A stretch of DNA of 64,000 bases, from positions 1 through 64,000 of the forward strand of contig DAOURK010000001.1 in the NCBI GenBank assembly GCA_030625085.1. Reading direction: 5' to 3'. Source of the stretch: Pseudomonadota bacterium. GTDB lineage: Bacteria; SZUA-182; DTGQ01. Position numbers and translations under genes: made by a program. Below, in pieces: positions 1 through 12,324 of this stretch. The notes beneath the pieces were generated by a model, which worked only from the letters and a program-made list of their open reading frames with translations, was not told where the DNA came from and did no database searches. Within the stretch, counting starts at the first letter, position 1, and every line of letters starts with the position of its first letter.

Positions 1-475
1 CATAAAGTAACTACGCCCCGACTGGCTAAAACATTCAAAAAAAATTACAACATATGGTATAATTCTCATTGGGAAGAAATGCATATTAACACCCCCTTTG
101 TTAAAATGTGCTATTTTTCAAGGGGATATCATTTCTTCCCACAAAAAGCAAATAATTTCAGTTAATTATATGAAAATATTGTAAATATAATTCTATATGT
201 TTAATGTTTTCAATTAGTTGTACAAAAAGTGCAAAAGTTGAGATAAAAATTTTAGAGTAAATAAAAAGGGTGAGCCTATATCTCTAATAATTACCGGAAT
301 TATTTTTGAAATCCGTGATTATTCAAAAGCTGTAAAGAGCCTGTATCAAAAAAAAGAAAGTTGAAAATTAAAATCCGAAAGTGTATACTATACTAACTAT
401 TAAACTGAAGATGGTTGATGAAGCTGTAGGTTTGAATTTATACAAAGGCTTGAAAACATCAGAAGCTGGTATATG

Positions 476-553
476 GTGGGTGTAGCTCAGTTTGGATAGA
501 GCTCTGGATTGTGGCTCCAGTGGTCGAGGGTTCAAGTCCCTCCACTCACCCCA
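476..553 (+). tRNA. tRNA-His (GTG), encoded CCA
   Basis: GTGGGTG/CACTCAC acceptor with extra 5' G (G-1) opposite C73, anticodon loop TTGTGGC, TTCAAGTCC T-arm, CCA encoded. Confidence 0.93.
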
Positions 554-557
554 TAAT

Positions 558-631
558 GCGCCCGTAGCTCAGATGGATAGAGTGTCGGACTTCGAATCCG
601 CAGGTCGCAGGTTCGAGCCCTGCCGGGCGTA
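558..631 (+). tRNA. tRNA-Arg (TCG), no encoded CCA
   Basis: GCGCCCG/CGGGCGT acceptor, anticodon loop CTTCGAA, GGTTCGAGCCC T-arm. Confidence 0.92.
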
Positions 632-649
632 TAATAGCTAAATTATCGT

Positions 650-726
<77 letters not shown>

Positions 727-931
727 TATTTAATTCCTGAGATAAATATAACAGCCTCAGCGTAAAGCTTTAGCCTTGCGCTCTTGTAAGAATGCAGCAG
801 TAAGGGGGAAAATTTTATAAAATTTGGTATGTGAAATCTGTCCTCTTTCAGTGATGATAAATGCTTGTAACTTAGACTAATGACATTAAATCTAGAAATT
901 AATAAACGCCTGAGCGCAAAAACGTGAAATG

Positions 932-1012
<81 letters not shown>

Positions 1013-1146
1013 TATAACCAATAGAAAAAAAGATTTCTCACGGGAGTTTACACTGAGCGTAGTGAATGTGCTCGAAATGACACGAATGAGACTTTTTACG
1101 AGTCCATCTAAAATAAATTATAAACATTACCTTTTAAGAGAAAAAT

Positions 1147-2448
1147 ATGAATATTGAAATTAAAGAATTAGAAAACAATCAAAAAGCCCTAACCATTGAA
1201 ATTCCCGAAGAGATTGTAATGGAAAAAATTGATAATGTTTATCGCCAAATAAACGCCTCTACCAAATTAAAAGGATTTCGCCCCGGCAAAATCCCGAGGA
1301 ACCTGTTAAGAACTTATTATTGGGAAAAAGTTAAAACCCAAACGATTAATGATTTGGTACCCGATTATTTTCAAAAAGCGATTGATGAAAAAAAACTACA
1401 GATACTCGGTCAACCGGAATTTGGAAAAGAGCTTGAGGTAAAAGAAAAGGCGCCTCTTTCTTTTAAGGTAATTATCAATACTTGGCCAAGGATTGATTTA
1501 CCTGAGGATTATAAAAAAATTGAAGTGGCAGAAGAAAAAGCAGAGGTTACTGAAGAGCATATTCAAAAGGCGCTTCAAGAGTTACAAAATCAACACGCCA
1601 AATATCAGGTGGTTACTGATCGACCGATAAAAGAAAGTGATCAAGTCATTTTAAACTATAAATCCTCGGATATAGAAAGCGGGACCAGCATAGAAGAGAT
1701 AAAAGATGCTATTATAGAGGTGGGATCGGATAAATTTCTGCCGGCCCTTTCTCGAAACTTAATCGGTATGAATAAGGGCGAGGAAAAAGAATTTGAGGAA
1801 ACCTTCCCTGAGGATTTTGCCAATGAGAAATTGGCTGGAAAAAAAATTGGCTTCAAAATCTTAGTTAATGAAATAAAAGAAAAGATCTTGCCGGATATTG
1901 ACGAGGATTTTGCTAAAGATTTAGGCGATTATACCCTGCCAAAACTCAAAGAGGAAATTGCCGGAAATATAAAAAAACAATTCGATGAACAATCTCGGAA
2001 TAAAATGAAAAATTACCTTACTGATAAATTAGTGGATATGACCTCTATTGATCCTCCTGAAATTATGATAAAAAATGAAATCGAGGCTATGATTCATGAT
2101 ATAAAAATTGGCTTAGGCAACCAGGGGAAAAAACTCAATGAATCAGAAGCAAACATTAAAAAATTAAATACCGATCTAAGAGAAGGTGCTATTAAGAAGG
2201 CAAAAACATCTCTGGCCCTTTATGAGATTGCCTGTAGGGAAGGGATTGAGGTTGCTGAGGAAGAGATTGAAAATCAAGTGAAACAAGTGGCTATGATGTA
2301 TAGGCAAGATGTCGAACAAATAAGAAAATCCCTAAAGGGTGAGATGGAAAAGAGCCTTCGGGAACAAAAAACAGTAGATTTTTTATTAAAACCAAAAGAG
2401 CAGAGTTCAGATAAGGCCGAAAGCGGCCAAAATAAAAACGCTGTATAA
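1147..2448 (+). CDS. tig: Trigger factor peptidyl-prolyl isomerase/chaperone
   Basis: 433 aa; N-terminal ribosome-binding signature (KGFRPGKIPRNLL), PPIase and C-terminal domains; followed by clpP-clpX-lon. Confidence 0.96.
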   Translation: MNIEIKELENNQKALTIEIPEEIVMEKIDNVYRQINASTKLKGFRPGKIPRNLLRTYYWEKVKTQTINDLVPDYFQKAIDEKKLQILGQPEFGKELEVKEKAPLSFKVIINTWPRIDLPEDYKKIEVAEEKAEVTEEHIQKALQELQNQHAKYQVVTDRPIKESDQVILNYKSSDIESGTSIEEIKDAIIEVGSDKFLPALSRNLIGMNKGEEKEFEETFPEDFANEKLAGKKIGFKILVNEIKEKILPDIDEDFAKDLGDYTLPKLKEEIAGNIKKQFDEQSRNKMKNYLTDKLVDMTSIDPPEIMIKNEIEAMIHDIKIGLGNQGKKLNESEANIKKLNTDLREGAIKKAKTSLALYEIACREGIEVAEEEIENQVKQVAMMYRQDVEQIRKSLKGEMEKSLREQKTVDFLLKPKEQSSDKAESGQNKNAV

Positions 2449-2550
2449 TAATTAAAAGCTGTAAAATAATTAAGATAGGTTATAATAGAGAGTGGAATAG
2501 GGACAAATTTTAAATCTGTCCCCGGTTCCTAATAAAAAAAGGGATGGATT

Positions 2551-3144
2551 ATGAATCTGATACCAATGGTAGTTGAACAATCCAGTAGGGGCGAGCGCGC
2601 CTATGATATTTTTTCTCGATTATTGAAAGATCGCATTATATTTGTGGGAAGCACTATTGACGATAGCGTCTCAAATGTAGTGATTGCGCAGTTATTGTTT
2701 CTGGAGGCAGATGATCCGGATAAGGACATCCATTTATACATTAACAGTCCCGGCGGGGTAGTCACCTCAGGGCTGGCTATTTATGATACCATTCAATATA
2801 TTAAACCCTCTATATCCACCATTTGTATAGGACAGGCCGCCAGCATGGGGGCCCTTCTTCTGGCTGCGGGAACGGAGGGTAAACGGTATTCCCTCCCTCA
2901 TGCAAGGATCTTAATTCATCAACCACTCGGAGGATTTCAAGGTCAAGCTACTGATGTTGATATCCAGGCCAAAGAGATCCTCAAGATGCGCAAACGCCTG
3001 AACGAAATCCTGGTCAAACACACGGGGCAGTCTTTTGATAAGATACAAAACGATACGGAGCGAGATTATTATATGTCCGCTGAACAAGCCAAAGAATATG
3101 GCATAGTGGATGAAGTAATACGCAAAAAGCAGTATGATAAATAA
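2551..3144 (+). CDS. clpP: ATP-dependent Clp protease proteolytic subunit
   Basis: 197 aa; catalytic [11 protein letters not shown] and HARILIHQP motifs. Confidence 0.98.
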   Translation: MNLIPMVVEQSSRGERAYDIFSRLLKDRIIFVGSTIDDSVSNVVIAQLLFLEADDPDKDIHLYINSPGGVVTSGLAIYDTIQYIKPSISTICIGQAASMGALLLAAGTEGKRYSLPHARILIHQPLGGFQGQATDVDIQAKEILKMRKRLNEILVKHTGQSFDKIQNDTERDYYMSAEQAKEYGIVDEVIRKKQYDK

Positions 3145-3187
3145 TTATTATTAAGAATATAATCAACAAGATAAGGGATTAAACACC

Positions 3188-4432
3188 ATGGCTAGAAATA
3201 AAACCGCCAAATCCATAGCCTTGAAATGCTCCTTTTGCGGCAAAACGCAAAATGAAGTAAAAAAGTTGATTGCCGGGCCAACTGTTTATATCTGCGATGA
3301 ATGCGTTGAGCTTTGTAATGATATCATTGAAGAAGAATGGGAAGAAGAGCGCATTGAAAATTTTAAAAAGCTCGCCAAACCGGTTGAAATTAAAAAATTT
3401 TTAGACCAGTATGTAATTGGTCAAGAGAGGGCCAAAAAAATACTGGCTGTAGCTGTCCACAATCATTATAAACGGATTGAGGCCTATATCGACACCAAAG
3501 ATGTGGAACTCCAAAAAAGCAATATTCTGCTTATAGGCCCGACGGGTTCAGGGAAAACGTTGCTGGCCCAAACTCTGGCTAAAATGCTCGATGTTCCCTT
3601 TATTATCGCTGATGCCACCACCCTTACTGAAGCCGGTTATGTTGGAGAAGATGTGGAGAATATTATTCTCAAACTCCTACAGGCTGCCGACTTTGATGTA
3701 ACCAAGACGGAAAGAGGAATAGTGTATATTGATGAAATTGATAAAATCAGCCGCAAAACAGACAGCCCCTCCATCACCCGTGATGTTTCCGGTGAAGGAG
3801 TGCAACAGGCTTTGTTAAAAATTATTGAAGGGACTATAGCCAGTGTCCCACCCCAGGGCGGCCGAAAACATCCTCATCAAGAATATATCCGCGTAGATAC
3901 CAAAAACATTCTTTTTATTTGCGGAGGGGCCTTTGTCGGACTGGAAAAAATTATTGAAAAAAGACTCAACAAAACCACCGTAGGCTTTTTATCAACCGCC
4001 AAGAGTAAAAAAGAAAAAACCGCTTCAAATTTCATTGCTCAAGCCCAACAGCCGGATTTATTAAAATACGGGTTAATTCCCGAATTTGTGGGCCGATTTC
4101 CGGTAATTGCCCCTTTAACTGAATTAACTGAAAAAATGATGATTTCAGTGCTCAAGGATCCACAAAATGCTCTGATTAAGCAATATCAAAAAATCTTTGA
4201 AATGGAAAAAGTAAAATTAAAATTTACTGAAGATACGCTGGTTGCAATTGCTCAGAAGGCGATTACCCAGGAAACTGGTGCCCGGGGCCTAAGGGCGATT
4301 CTAGAAGATGCCATGCTCGATATTATGTATGATTTACCCTCACAAAGCAGCACTGTCAAAGAATGTGTCATCACTAAAGATGTTATCAAGGGCAAAGCTA
4401 CACCCATATTATTATATGAAAAGGCGAGTTAA
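3188..4432 (+). CDS. clpX: ATP-dependent Clp protease ATP-binding subunit ClpX
   Basis: C4 zinc finger CSFCGKTQ...CDECVELC, Walker A GPTGSGKT, Walker B VYIDEIDK. Confidence 0.98.
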   Translation: MARNKTAKSIALKCSFCGKTQNEVKKLIAGPTVYICDECVELCNDIIEEEWEEERIENFKKLAKPVEIKKFLDQYVIGQERAKKILAVAVHNHYKRIEAYIDTKDVELQKSNILLIGPTGSGKTLLAQTLAKMLDVPFIIADATTLTEAGYVGEDVENIILKLLQAADFDVTKTERGIVYIDEIDKISRKTDSPSITRDVSGEGVQQALLKIIEGTIASVPPQGGRKHPHQEYIRVDTKNILFICGGAFVGLEKIIEKRLNKTTVGFLSTAKSKKEKTASNFIAQAQQPDLLKYGLIPEFVGRFPVIAPLTELTEKMMISVLKDPQNALIKQYQKIFEMEKVKLKFTEDTLVAIAQKAITQETGARGLRAILEDAMLDIMYDLPSQSSTVKECVITKDVIKGKATPILLYEKAS

Positions 4433-4567
4433 GACGACACCTCTCATTTTGTAATCTTTATGTAGTGCAAGACCCATTCTACAGTAAATTTTTTAAGGCT
4501 GAATAGTCAAAATAAAAATTGCCGCGGCTATGGGAAAAATGGCGGGAAAATAAAAAAAGGCGGGAAA

Positions 4568-6922
4568 ATGTTTTTTAAGGATAAGACGAATCAAAAAACA
4601 AATCAACAGAAACAATTGCTTTCTTTGCTGCCCTTGCGGGATATTGTTGTCTTTCCCCACATGATTGTTCCCCTTTTTGTCGGTCGGCCCAAATCTATTA
4701 AAGCGGTCGAAAAGGCCACGGTCAATAATAATCAAATTATTCTTGCCTCCCAAAAAAACGCACAGGTGGATAATCCCAAACAAGAAGACATCTTTTCTAT
4801 TGGCACCATAGCGGAAATTTTACAAATATTAAAACTGCCTGATGGAACCATTAAAGTCTTAGCCGAAGGGCTCAATCGCTGTAAAATAGAAGAATTTGTG
4901 CAAGATGATCCCTTTTTCAAGGTATCAGCATACAATTGTGAGCAAGAAATTGAAAATTCTCCGCAAACAGAAGCCTTAATACGAAATATTAATAAACAAT
5001 TTGAGAAATATGCTAAATCCAATCCCAAGGTCCCCCCGGAAATGATCCGATCGGCTGAAAATATTCAAGAGGTAGGGCGCCTGGGCGATATTATTGCTTC
5101 ACACCTGCCCCTTAAATTAAAAGATAAACAAGCAGTTTTAGAGAGCCTTGATCCGGAGCAACGTTTGATGAAACTCTATGGTTTCCTGAATTCAGAGATT
5201 GAAATTTCGGAACTGGAAAAAAAGATCCGCGGCCGGGTTAAGGGGCAAATAGAAAAAACCCAAAAAGAATATTATCTGCAAGAACAAATGAAGGCCATCC
5301 AGAAAGAGCTGGGCTCCATTGATAATCGAAAAACAGAAAATCAGGAACTGGCCGAAAAAATCGCTACTGCCAAAATGACCAAAGAGGCTGAAGAAAAATC
5401 CTTGCGTGAATTAAAACGCCTGGAATTGATGCCCCCAATGTCTGCTGAGGCTACTGTTGTTCGCAATTACATTGATTGGCTGGTTTCAATCCCCTGGGCA
5501 AAAAAAACCCGGGATAAAATTGATTTAAAAAGAGCTGAAAAAATCTTAAATGCAGACCATTATGGTCTGAAACAGGCCAAAGAAAGGGTATTGGAATACC
5601 TGGCCGTCCGAAGGCTGGTTAAGAAGATGAGAGGGCCGATTCTGTGTTTTGTCGGTCCCCCGGGAGGGGGTAAAACCTCTCTGGCCCACTCAATTGCCAG
5701 GGCCACGGGGAGAAATTTTGTTCGTCTGTCTTTAGGGGGAGTACGTGATGAGGCAGAAATCAGAGGACATCGAAGGACCTATATCGGCGCCCTGCCGGGG
5801 CGTATTATCCAAAGTATGAAAAAAGCCAAATCACGCAACCCCGTCCTTCTTCTGGATGAGGTAGACAAGATGAGCACGGATTTTAGAGGCGATCCCTCAG
5901 CAGCCCTTCTGGAAGTACTGGACCCGGAGCAAAACCATTCTTTCAGTGATCATTACCTTGAGGTGGATTATGATCTTTCCGAGGTTTTATTTATCACCAC
6001 AGCCAATGTGATTCATAAAATCCCTTCTCCCTTGCAAGACCGGATGGAAGTGATTCGATTGCCGGGATATACTGATCTGGAAAAGCTTAAAATTGCTGAA
6101 TTGTTTTTGATCCCAAAGCAATTAAAGGCCCATGGACTGACTACGAAAAACCTTACCTTTTCTGAAAAGGGAATTAAATATATTATTTATCGGTACACCC
6201 GAGAAGCCGGAGTTCGCAACCTGGAAAGAGAATTCGCTTCAATTTGCCGTAAGGTGGCCAGGCAAGTGGTTCAAAAGGGTAAAGAAACACGGGTTAAAAT
6301 TGGAGGGCAAAATACCCCCAAATTTCTCGGACCACCCAAATACCCGCAAAAAGATAAAACTGAAAAAAATGAAATCGGCATTGTGAACGGGTTGGCCTGG
6401 TCTGAGGTAGGAGGAGATATTCTTCCCATTGAGGTAATTACCATGGACGGCAAAGGAAAACTTACCTTAACCGGCCAATTGGGAGATGTTATGCAAGAAT
6501 CCGCTCAGGCGGCTTTCAGCTATCTTCGCTCTAAGTCCAAAGAATTGGCCTTGCCGGGCGAATTTTTTCAAAAAATTGACGTCCATGTTCATATACCCGA
6601 GGGGGCCATTCCCAAAGACGGCCCTTCAGCCGGCATTACCATGGCCACAGCCATGGCTTCCGCCTTCACTAAAAAGCCTGTACGCAATGATATTGCCATG
6701 ACCGGAGAGATTACCTTACGCGGAAAAGTATTACCTATCGGCGGGTTAAAAGAAAAGGTCCTGGCAGCCCATAGAGCACAAATCAGGACGGTGATTATAC
6801 CGGAAGAGAATGAAAAGGACCTCAAAGAAATTCCTCCGGTGGTAAAAAGGATCACTCAGTTTGTTCTGGTTAATACGATGGATGAAGTACTGAAGATGTC
6901 CCTGGTGGGGTATGATAATTAA
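4568..6922 (+). CDS. lon: Lon protease
   Basis: 784 aa; N-terminal LON domain, AAA+ GPPGGGKT, catalytic [11 protein letters not shown] Ser and downstream Lys. Confidence 0.98.
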   Translation: MFFKDKTNQKTNQQKQLLSLLPLRDIVVFPHMIVPLFVGRPKSIKAVEKATVNNNQIILASQKNAQVDNPKQEDIFSIGTIAEILQILKLPDGTIKVLAEGLNRCKIEEFVQDDPFFKVSAYNCEQEIENSPQTEALIRNINKQFEKYAKSNPKVPPEMIRSAENIQEVGRLGDIIASHLPLKLKDKQAVLESLDPEQRLMKLYGFLNSEIEISELEKKIRGRVKGQIEKTQKEYYLQEQMKAIQKELGSIDNRKTENQELAEKIATAKMTKEAEEKSLRELKRLELMPPMSAEATVVRNYIDWLVSIPWAKKTRDKIDLKRAEKILNADHYGLKQAKERVLEYLAVRRLVKKMRGPILCFVGPPGGGKTSLAHSIARATGRNFVRLSLGGVRDEAEIRGHRRTYIGALPGRIIQSMKKAKSRNPVLLLDEVDKMSTDFRGDPSAALLEVLDPEQNHSFSDHYLEVDYDLSEVLFITTANVIHKIPSPLQDRMEVIRLPGYTDLEKLKIAELFLIPKQLKAHGLTTKNLTFSEKGIKYIIYRYTREAGVRNLEREFASICRKVARQVVQKGKETRVKIGGQNTPKFLGPPKYPQKDKTEKNEIGIVNGLAWSEVGGDILPIEVITMDGKGKLTLTGQLGDVMQESAQAAFSYLRSKSKELALPGEFFQKIDVHVHIPEGAIPKDGPSAGITMATAMASAFTKKPVRNDIAMTGEITLRGKVLPIGGLKEKVLAAHRAQIRTVIIPEENEKDLKEIPPVVKRITQFVLVNTMDEVLKMSLVGYDN

Positions 6923-7030
6923 AAATAAAAAGTACGCTCCTCGAAATGCAGGGTATAATTCTTTAAGTTAATGACATTGTCTATAAAATAATAATATATG
7001 TATTTGTAATGTAATATCTGAAAACCTCTT

Positions 7031-8353
7031 ATGTCAATTCCAGTAGTAGCCATTGTTGGCCGGCCTAATGTCGGCAAATCTACTCTCTTTAATCGATTAG
7101 TTAAAAAAAGAGAAGCCATTGTTAACGATCAACCCGGTGTAACGCGAGATCGCCTCTATGGATCTTGCCTCTGGGAAGAGCGAAGCTTTACTATAATTGA
7201 TACCGGTGGATTTGAGCTGGATTCCAAGGAAAAACTTGTCAAGCAGATGCGCGATCAGACGGAAATCGCCATCGAGGAGGCCGACTTAGTCCTCTATCTT
7301 ATGGACGGCAAAGAAGGCCCTCTAGGCATTGATCGAGACATCATTAAATGCCTGTACAAGGCTGACAAAAAAATCCTCTTTGTTGTAAATAAGATGGAAA
7401 GCCCGGCCACCCAGACCCAGGTTCATGATTTTTATTCGCTGGGGATTTCTTTTCTTACTATTTCATCTGAGCATGCTCTAGGGATCTCGGAACTGGTGGA
7501 TGAAATTTTAGCCAATATTCCCAACCGCCCGGCCTTAACCCAAAAAGAGGCGGACAATTCGATACGAGTGGCTATTGCCGGTCGACCAAATGTAGGCAAG
7601 TCCTCTCTGATTAATTCTTTTTTGCGGCAAGAACGGATGCTGGTAACCGATATCCCGGGAACGACCAGAGACGCGGTTGATAGCTGCCTTCAATTCAACC
7701 ACCGGCAATACACCTTAATTGATACGGCCGGCATACGCAGGAAGGGGAAAACCAAGCTGGCCTTAGAAAAATTTAGTGTAATCTCCGCCTTAAAACATTT
7801 ACAGTCCTGTGACGTTGCCTTGCTCTTGATCGATGCGGTTGAACAAATCACCAGCCAGGATATTACTATTGCCGGATATGCTTATGAAGCGGGGAAACCT
7901 TGTGTTCTGGTAATTAATAAATGGGACCTGATTAAAAAAGACAATAAAACCATAGCTGCCTACACAGAAAAAATTCGGTATGAGTTAAAGTATTTGCCCT
8001 ATGCTCCCATGATTTTTGTTTCCGCCTTTACCGGCCTGCGTGTTTTTAAAATTTTTACCTGTATTGAAACAGTGTATGATCAATATATCAAAAGAATATC
8101 TACCCATAAATTTAACCAAGTCATGCAGAAAATCCTTCATGATAAACCTCCTTCAGGATATCGAGGGAAAAGGATTAAATTCTATTATCAAACCCAGATT
8201 TCAACCAAACCGCCAACCTTTATCTTTTTTGTTAATTACCCGGAAGCTATTCATTTCTCCTATGCGCGCTATTTACAAAATCAGCTTCGTCTCTGTTTCG
8301 AGATGGAAAATATTCCGATAAAAGTATATTTTCGCAAAAAACACCGCAAATAA
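7031..8353 (+). CDS. der: Ribosome biogenesis GTPase Der (EngA)
   Basis: two tandem GTPase domains (GRPNVGKST, GRPNVGKSS) plus KH-like C-terminus. Confidence 0.97.
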   Translation: MSIPVVAIVGRPNVGKSTLFNRLVKKREAIVNDQPGVTRDRLYGSCLWEERSFTIIDTGGFELDSKEKLVKQMRDQTEIAIEEADLVLYLMDGKEGPLGIDRDIIKCLYKADKKILFVVNKMESPATQTQVHDFYSLGISFLTISSEHALGISELVDEILANIPNRPALTQKEADNSIRVAIAGRPNVGKSSLINSFLRQERMLVTDIPGTTRDAVDSCLQFNHRQYTLIDTAGIRRKGKTKLALEKFSVISALKHLQSCDVALLLIDAVEQITSQDITIAGYAYEAGKPCVLVINKWDLIKKDNKTIAAYTEKIRYELKYLPYAPMIFVSAFTGLRVFKIFTCIETVYDQYIKRISTHKFNQVMQKILHDKPPSGYRGKRIKFYYQTQISTKPPTFIFFVNYPEAIHFSYARYLQNQLRLCFEMENIPIKVYFRKKHRK

Positions 8354-8397
8354 CACAAAGGGGCGGTTAGGCGGGTGCGAATTTTTAAAAATTCATT

Positions 8398-8468
8398 GTA
8401 GTGCAGGGCTTCAGCCCTGCCTAAACACATCAAACAGTTTTTTTTGCAGGGCTGAAGCCCTGCACTAC
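8398..8468. repeat. Palindromic repeat family B (GTAGTGCAGGGCTTCAGCCCTGC ... GCAGGGCTGAAGCCCTGCACTAC)
   Basis: near-perfect inverted arms; related copies at 22035, 58133 and partial copies at 49131 and 56291/56461. Confidence 0.9.
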
Positions 8469-8493
8469 TTATACCTGACTTTGACGAGGTCCA

Positions 8494-9228
8494 GTGCGTA
8501 CTGTAAAATTAACTATTGAATATGATGGAACTATTTATCATGGATGGCAGGTCCAGCCCGGCCTTACGACCATACAGGGGCTTTTGCAAGACCAATTGAG
8601 CCGCATTTTGGGACACCGGGTGCACGTTTACGGCTCAGGAAGGACCGATGCCGGAGTACACGCCAAAGGACAGGTAGCTCATTTTCATACACCGAAAAGC
8701 CTGCCGCCTGAGGTAATATGCCATGCCCTCAATGGCTCCTTGCCTTGTGATATTACCATTCGCCGGGTAGAAGAAGCCCCTCCATCATTCCATGCTCAAT
8801 ACGATGCCAAGGGAAAAGAATATCATTATTATCTTTTTAACCAACCCATTCGATGCCCTTTTTCCCGAAACTACGCTCTTCTGGTACGGACCCCTCTTGA
8901 TCTGGACCCTATGCAAGAGGCCCTGACCCATCTGAAGGGGACCCATGATTTTTTTTCTTTGAGTGTCGCCTCTGAGGATATGAAAAACACCATTCGAACG
9001 CTTAGGAAAGCGGAATTGATACAAAAAGACAATTTCTTAGTAATAATCTTAGAGGGAAATGGATTTTTACATAAAATGGTCCGGCGAATAGTCGGTACCC
9101 TTATTGGAGTGGGAAGACACAAAATCCCAAGCAGTATAATCCCGGAAATATTACAAAATAGAGATAAAAGTCTGGGGGGACTTTCCGTGCCCCCCAACGG
9201 ACTTTTTTTGATGTCAGTCAAATATTAA
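8494..9228 (+). CDS. truA: tRNA pseudouridine(38-40) synthase TruA
   Basis: 244 aa; EYDGTIYHGWQ and GSGRTDAGVHAKGQVAHF motifs; GTG start. Confidence 0.97.
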   Translation: MRTVKLTIEYDGTIYHGWQVQPGLTTIQGLLQDQLSRILGHRVHVYGSGRTDAGVHAKGQVAHFHTPKSLPPEVICHALNGSLPCDITIRRVEEAPPSFHAQYDAKGKEYHYYLFNQPIRCPFSRNYALLVRTPLDLDPMQEALTHLKGTHDFFSLSVASEDMKNTIRTLRKAELIQKDNFLVIILEGNGFLHKMVRRIVGTLIGVGRHKIPSSIIPEILQNRDKSLGGLSVPPNGLFLMSVKY

Positions 9229-9591
9229 GATATACCTTATTTTTTTAATTTGTATACTATATTTCGTCAAGTAATTTTTTCCTCCTGATTTTTTTCTTGA
9301 CATCGAAAATATTTCCCAATACCCTATTTTCAATATTTGAAGCCAAAAGTTTATTTTGCTCACTTTCGAATAATAAAAGTAACTGCTCAGCCCCATGTCG
9401 ACTTATCAATCAAGGAATTATATTTTAGACTATAAAGATACTTTCATTCCTTTGTGCCTTTGTGGTTCAATAGGGGGGCTTAACGATTACAAATAATATA
9501 ATGAAACATACATGCCAGCAAACTGTCACAAAGTAAAATGAAAATAATATCAAGTATTTATAGTTGCATTTTCAAGTGAAAAGGATAAAAG

Positions 9592-11499
9592 ATGTGCGGC
9601 ATTTGTGGTTTTCGCAATCACGACCTTAACAAGGATGAAGCGACCCGAACACTCCATCGAATGTGCCAAACCATACATCATCGAGGCCCCGACGAGTTAG
9701 GGACTTACCTTGATAAGGAAACGGCATTGGGTATGCGACGCCTCAGTATCATTGACCTTAACACCGGCCAACAGCCAATCGCCAATGAAGATAAAACCGT
9801 TTGGGTTATTGCCAATGGTGAAATTTACAATTTCCAGGAATTGCGAAAAGAATTACAAGAAAAAGGGCACCTCTTTAAAACCGGCTCTGACTGCGAAGTC
9901 CTCGTTCATCTTTATGAAGAAAAGGGAATAAACTGTCTTGATCAATTAAATGGAATGTTTGCCTTTGCTCTTTGGGACAAATCAAAAAAAAGGCTTTTTC
10001 TGGCCCGCGACAGGATTGGTATCAAGCCCCTATATTTTGCTCGCCTGAAAAACACCGTGATCTTTGGCTCTGAAATTAAGGCGATCTTGCAATACCCGGG
10101 GTTTCAGCGAAATATTAACCCTCAAGCCCTTAACCTTTATCTGACCTATGAATATATCCCCTCTCCTGAAACTATTTTTCAATCCATCCAAAAACTCCCC
10201 CCCGGGCATTTTTTACTCGTCGATGAAAAGGATAAGGTCCATATCAAACAATACTGGGATTTTGAATATCGCTCTAAGATTCATCTGCCTAATGAGAAAG
10301 AATATCAAGAAGCACTGCTGGAAAAACTCAAACAATCAGTTCAACGAAGACTAATCAGTGATGTTCCTCTGGGGACCTTCCTGAGCGGGGGTATAGATTC
10401 CAGCCTCATTGCCGCTCTCATGAAAAACCTTGACCAGGGCAGGGTGGATAGTTTTAACATTGGTTTTTTTCAAAAATCATTTGATGAATCAAGCTTTGCT
10501 AAAACAGCGGCCGATCATATCAAGACCAATCACCGGCATCAAATTTTTGATACCAAGACCCTCTTAAACACTCTCCCCCAAGTGGCAGAGAATCTTGATG
10601 AACCCCTGGGAGACGCATCCATCCTACCCACGTACCTGCTTTGCCAATTCTGCCGCCGCCATGTGACTGTGGCTCTTAGCGGTGACGGGGGAGATGAGCT
10701 GTTTGCCGGATATTATACATATCAAGCCCATCGCCTGGCCAAACTCTATGCCCTTATTCCCCGTCTCATTCGCCGGGGTATCATTGAAAAAATTATCCCT
10801 CGACTCCCGGTTTCTACAGATAATTTCAGTTTTGACTTCAGGGCCAAAAAATTCATTTCCGGAATCAATTATCCTTATGGAATTCGTAACTATATATGGC
10901 TGGGCTCTTTTAGCCCCGAAGAGAAAATTTCTCTGTGGCAGCCTGATTTTCAGCAAACACTCAAAGGGCATGATGAATTTTCAATTATCCGCCATTATCT
11001 GGACTCTGCTCCTGTAGAGAATTGGTTGGATGCGGTGTTATACCTAGATATGAAATTGTATTTACAGGAAGATTTGCTGGTGAAGGTCGATCGGGCCAGT
11101 ATGGCCAATTCCCTGGAGGTGCGGGTCCCCTTCCTGGACCACGAGTTTGTGAATTTTGCCACCAGGCTTCCTTCCCACCTTAAATTGCGAAGACTGCAAA
11201 CTAAATATATCCTTAAACAAAGCGCTCGAGAGCTCCTCCCCGCACAAATTATCAATCGTCCCAAAAAAGGCTTTGGCATCCCGGTAGCTAAATGGATAAA
11301 TGCAGATCTCAAATCGGTTTTTGCCGAGACTTTTGCTGAGGATACAATTCGCGCCCAGGGCATTTTTAACCCTGATTTCATCCAAGGCCTTTTGCAGGAT
11401 CATTGGAATGGCCTGGTTGACAATCGAAAAAAACTTTGGACATTATTTATGTTTCAGATGTGGTTTACCCACGTCTTTCAAAACCCGCCTGTATCCTGA
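9592..11499 (+). CDS. asnB: Asparagine synthase (glutamine-hydrolysing)
   Basis: 635 aa; MCGICGF class II amidotransferase N-terminus, SGGIDSS PP-loop. Confidence 0.95.
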   Translation: MCGICGFRNHDLNKDEATRTLHRMCQTIHHRGPDELGTYLDKETALGMRRLSIIDLNTGQQPIANEDKTVWVIANGEIYNFQELRKELQEKGHLFKTGSDCEVLVHLYEEKGINCLDQLNGMFAFALWDKSKKRLFLARDRIGIKPLYFARLKNTVIFGSEIKAILQYPGFQRNINPQALNLYLTYEYIPSPETIFQSIQKLPPGHFLLVDEKDKVHIKQYWDFEYRSKIHLPNEKEYQEALLEKLKQSVQRRLISDVPLGTFLSGGIDSSLIAALMKNLDQGRVDSFNIGFFQKSFDESSFAKTAADHIKTNHRHQIFDTKTLLNTLPQVAENLDEPLGDASILPTYLLCQFCRRHVTVALSGDGGDELFAGYYTYQAHRLAKLYALIPRLIRRGIIEKIIPRLPVSTDNFSFDFRAKKFISGINYPYGIRNYIWLGSFSPEEKISLWQPDFQQTLKGHDEFSIIRHYLDSAPVENWLDAVLYLDMKLYLQEDLLVKVDRASMANSLEVRVPFLDHEFVNFATRLPSHLKLRRLQTKYILKQSARELLPAQIINRPKKGFGIPVAKWINADLKSVFAETFAEDTIRAQGIFNPDFIQGLLQDHWNGLVDNRKKLWTLFMFQMWFTHVFQNPPVS

Positions 11500-11880
11500 G
11501 AAACCATTATAATCAAATATTGAAATAATTTCTCGTATTCGTTTACACACTCTCTGCCTTGGTATTCTTTTTCGAATAGGGTGGGAGAGCTTAAAATTAT
11601 GAAACGAACCTCAAAAATAAAAATTATCTCGTGATAATAAGTGAAAAAATTTCATAAAGCTAAAAATTTTGAAGCCGCATAAATAAAATAAAAATTCCTG
11701 AACTATAAATCTATTTTTATCTACGGCTTATTATTACTCCTTTTCTCTATATTTATGAAATTTAATGGGTTATCTATACTCACCACATATTTCTTCTTGA
11801 CTTTACACCCTCATTCTTATTATTATAATATTAGTATATAGTGCTATAAAATATTATATATTAAAACATAATAGTATGCC

Positions 11881-12324
11881 ATGAATAAAAAAGGTGTAAC
11901 TCTTATAGAACTTGTGATTGTGATCAGCATCATTGGAATTCTCGTATTAGTAGCCATTCCTGAAATTAAGGCCAACAAGCTTAGTGGCGCCGCCAGGATG
12001 ATTTTTTCCGACTTACACTATGCACGAATGCAAGCTATCAAAGAAAAAAATAACTTCAGGATGATATTTCATGATGACGGCACTACCTACCGAATTCATA
12101 GTGATCAGAATAATAATGGAGAGATGGATATAGGGGAAAAGGTAATAAATAAAAACATCAATAATGATTTTCATCACATAACCTTCACCGCCAATCGCAA
12201 TCCAACCTTTAACCCGGTTGGGACTGGAAACTCCGGTACTATTACCTTGTCGGACCAATCTGCTTCAAAATATATTATTTTTTCATGGACAGGGAGGATA
12301 CGAATCAGTGATACAGCCCCCTAA
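11881..12324 (+). CDS. Type IV minor pilin / GspH-FimT-like pseudopilin
   Basis: prepilin cleavage motif KKGVTLIELVIVISIIGIL. Confidence 0.88.
   Translation: MNKKGVTLIELVIVISIIGILVLVAIPEIKANKLSGAARMIFSDLHYARMQAIKEKNNFRMIFHDDGTTYRIHSDQNNNGEMDIGEKVINKNINNDFHHITFTANRNPTFNPVGTGNSGTITLSDQSASKYIIFSWTGRIRISDTAP

Noticed and set aside
6486-6855. Short ORFs embedded in lon and other large genes
   Set aside because: Out-of-frame or antisense to strongly supported CDS with no independent evidence.
9450-9472. CCTTTGTGCCTTTGTGGTTCA and similar text near 33272-33302 as a further repeat family
   Set aside because: Only short, weakly similar fragments; not enough sequence to define an element.
12218-12307. 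ATG 12218 as the start of the PilV-like gene
   Set aside because: It would overlap the upstream pseudopilin gene by about 107 nt and place non-prepilin sequence before the leader; GTG 12308 gives a normal short leader.
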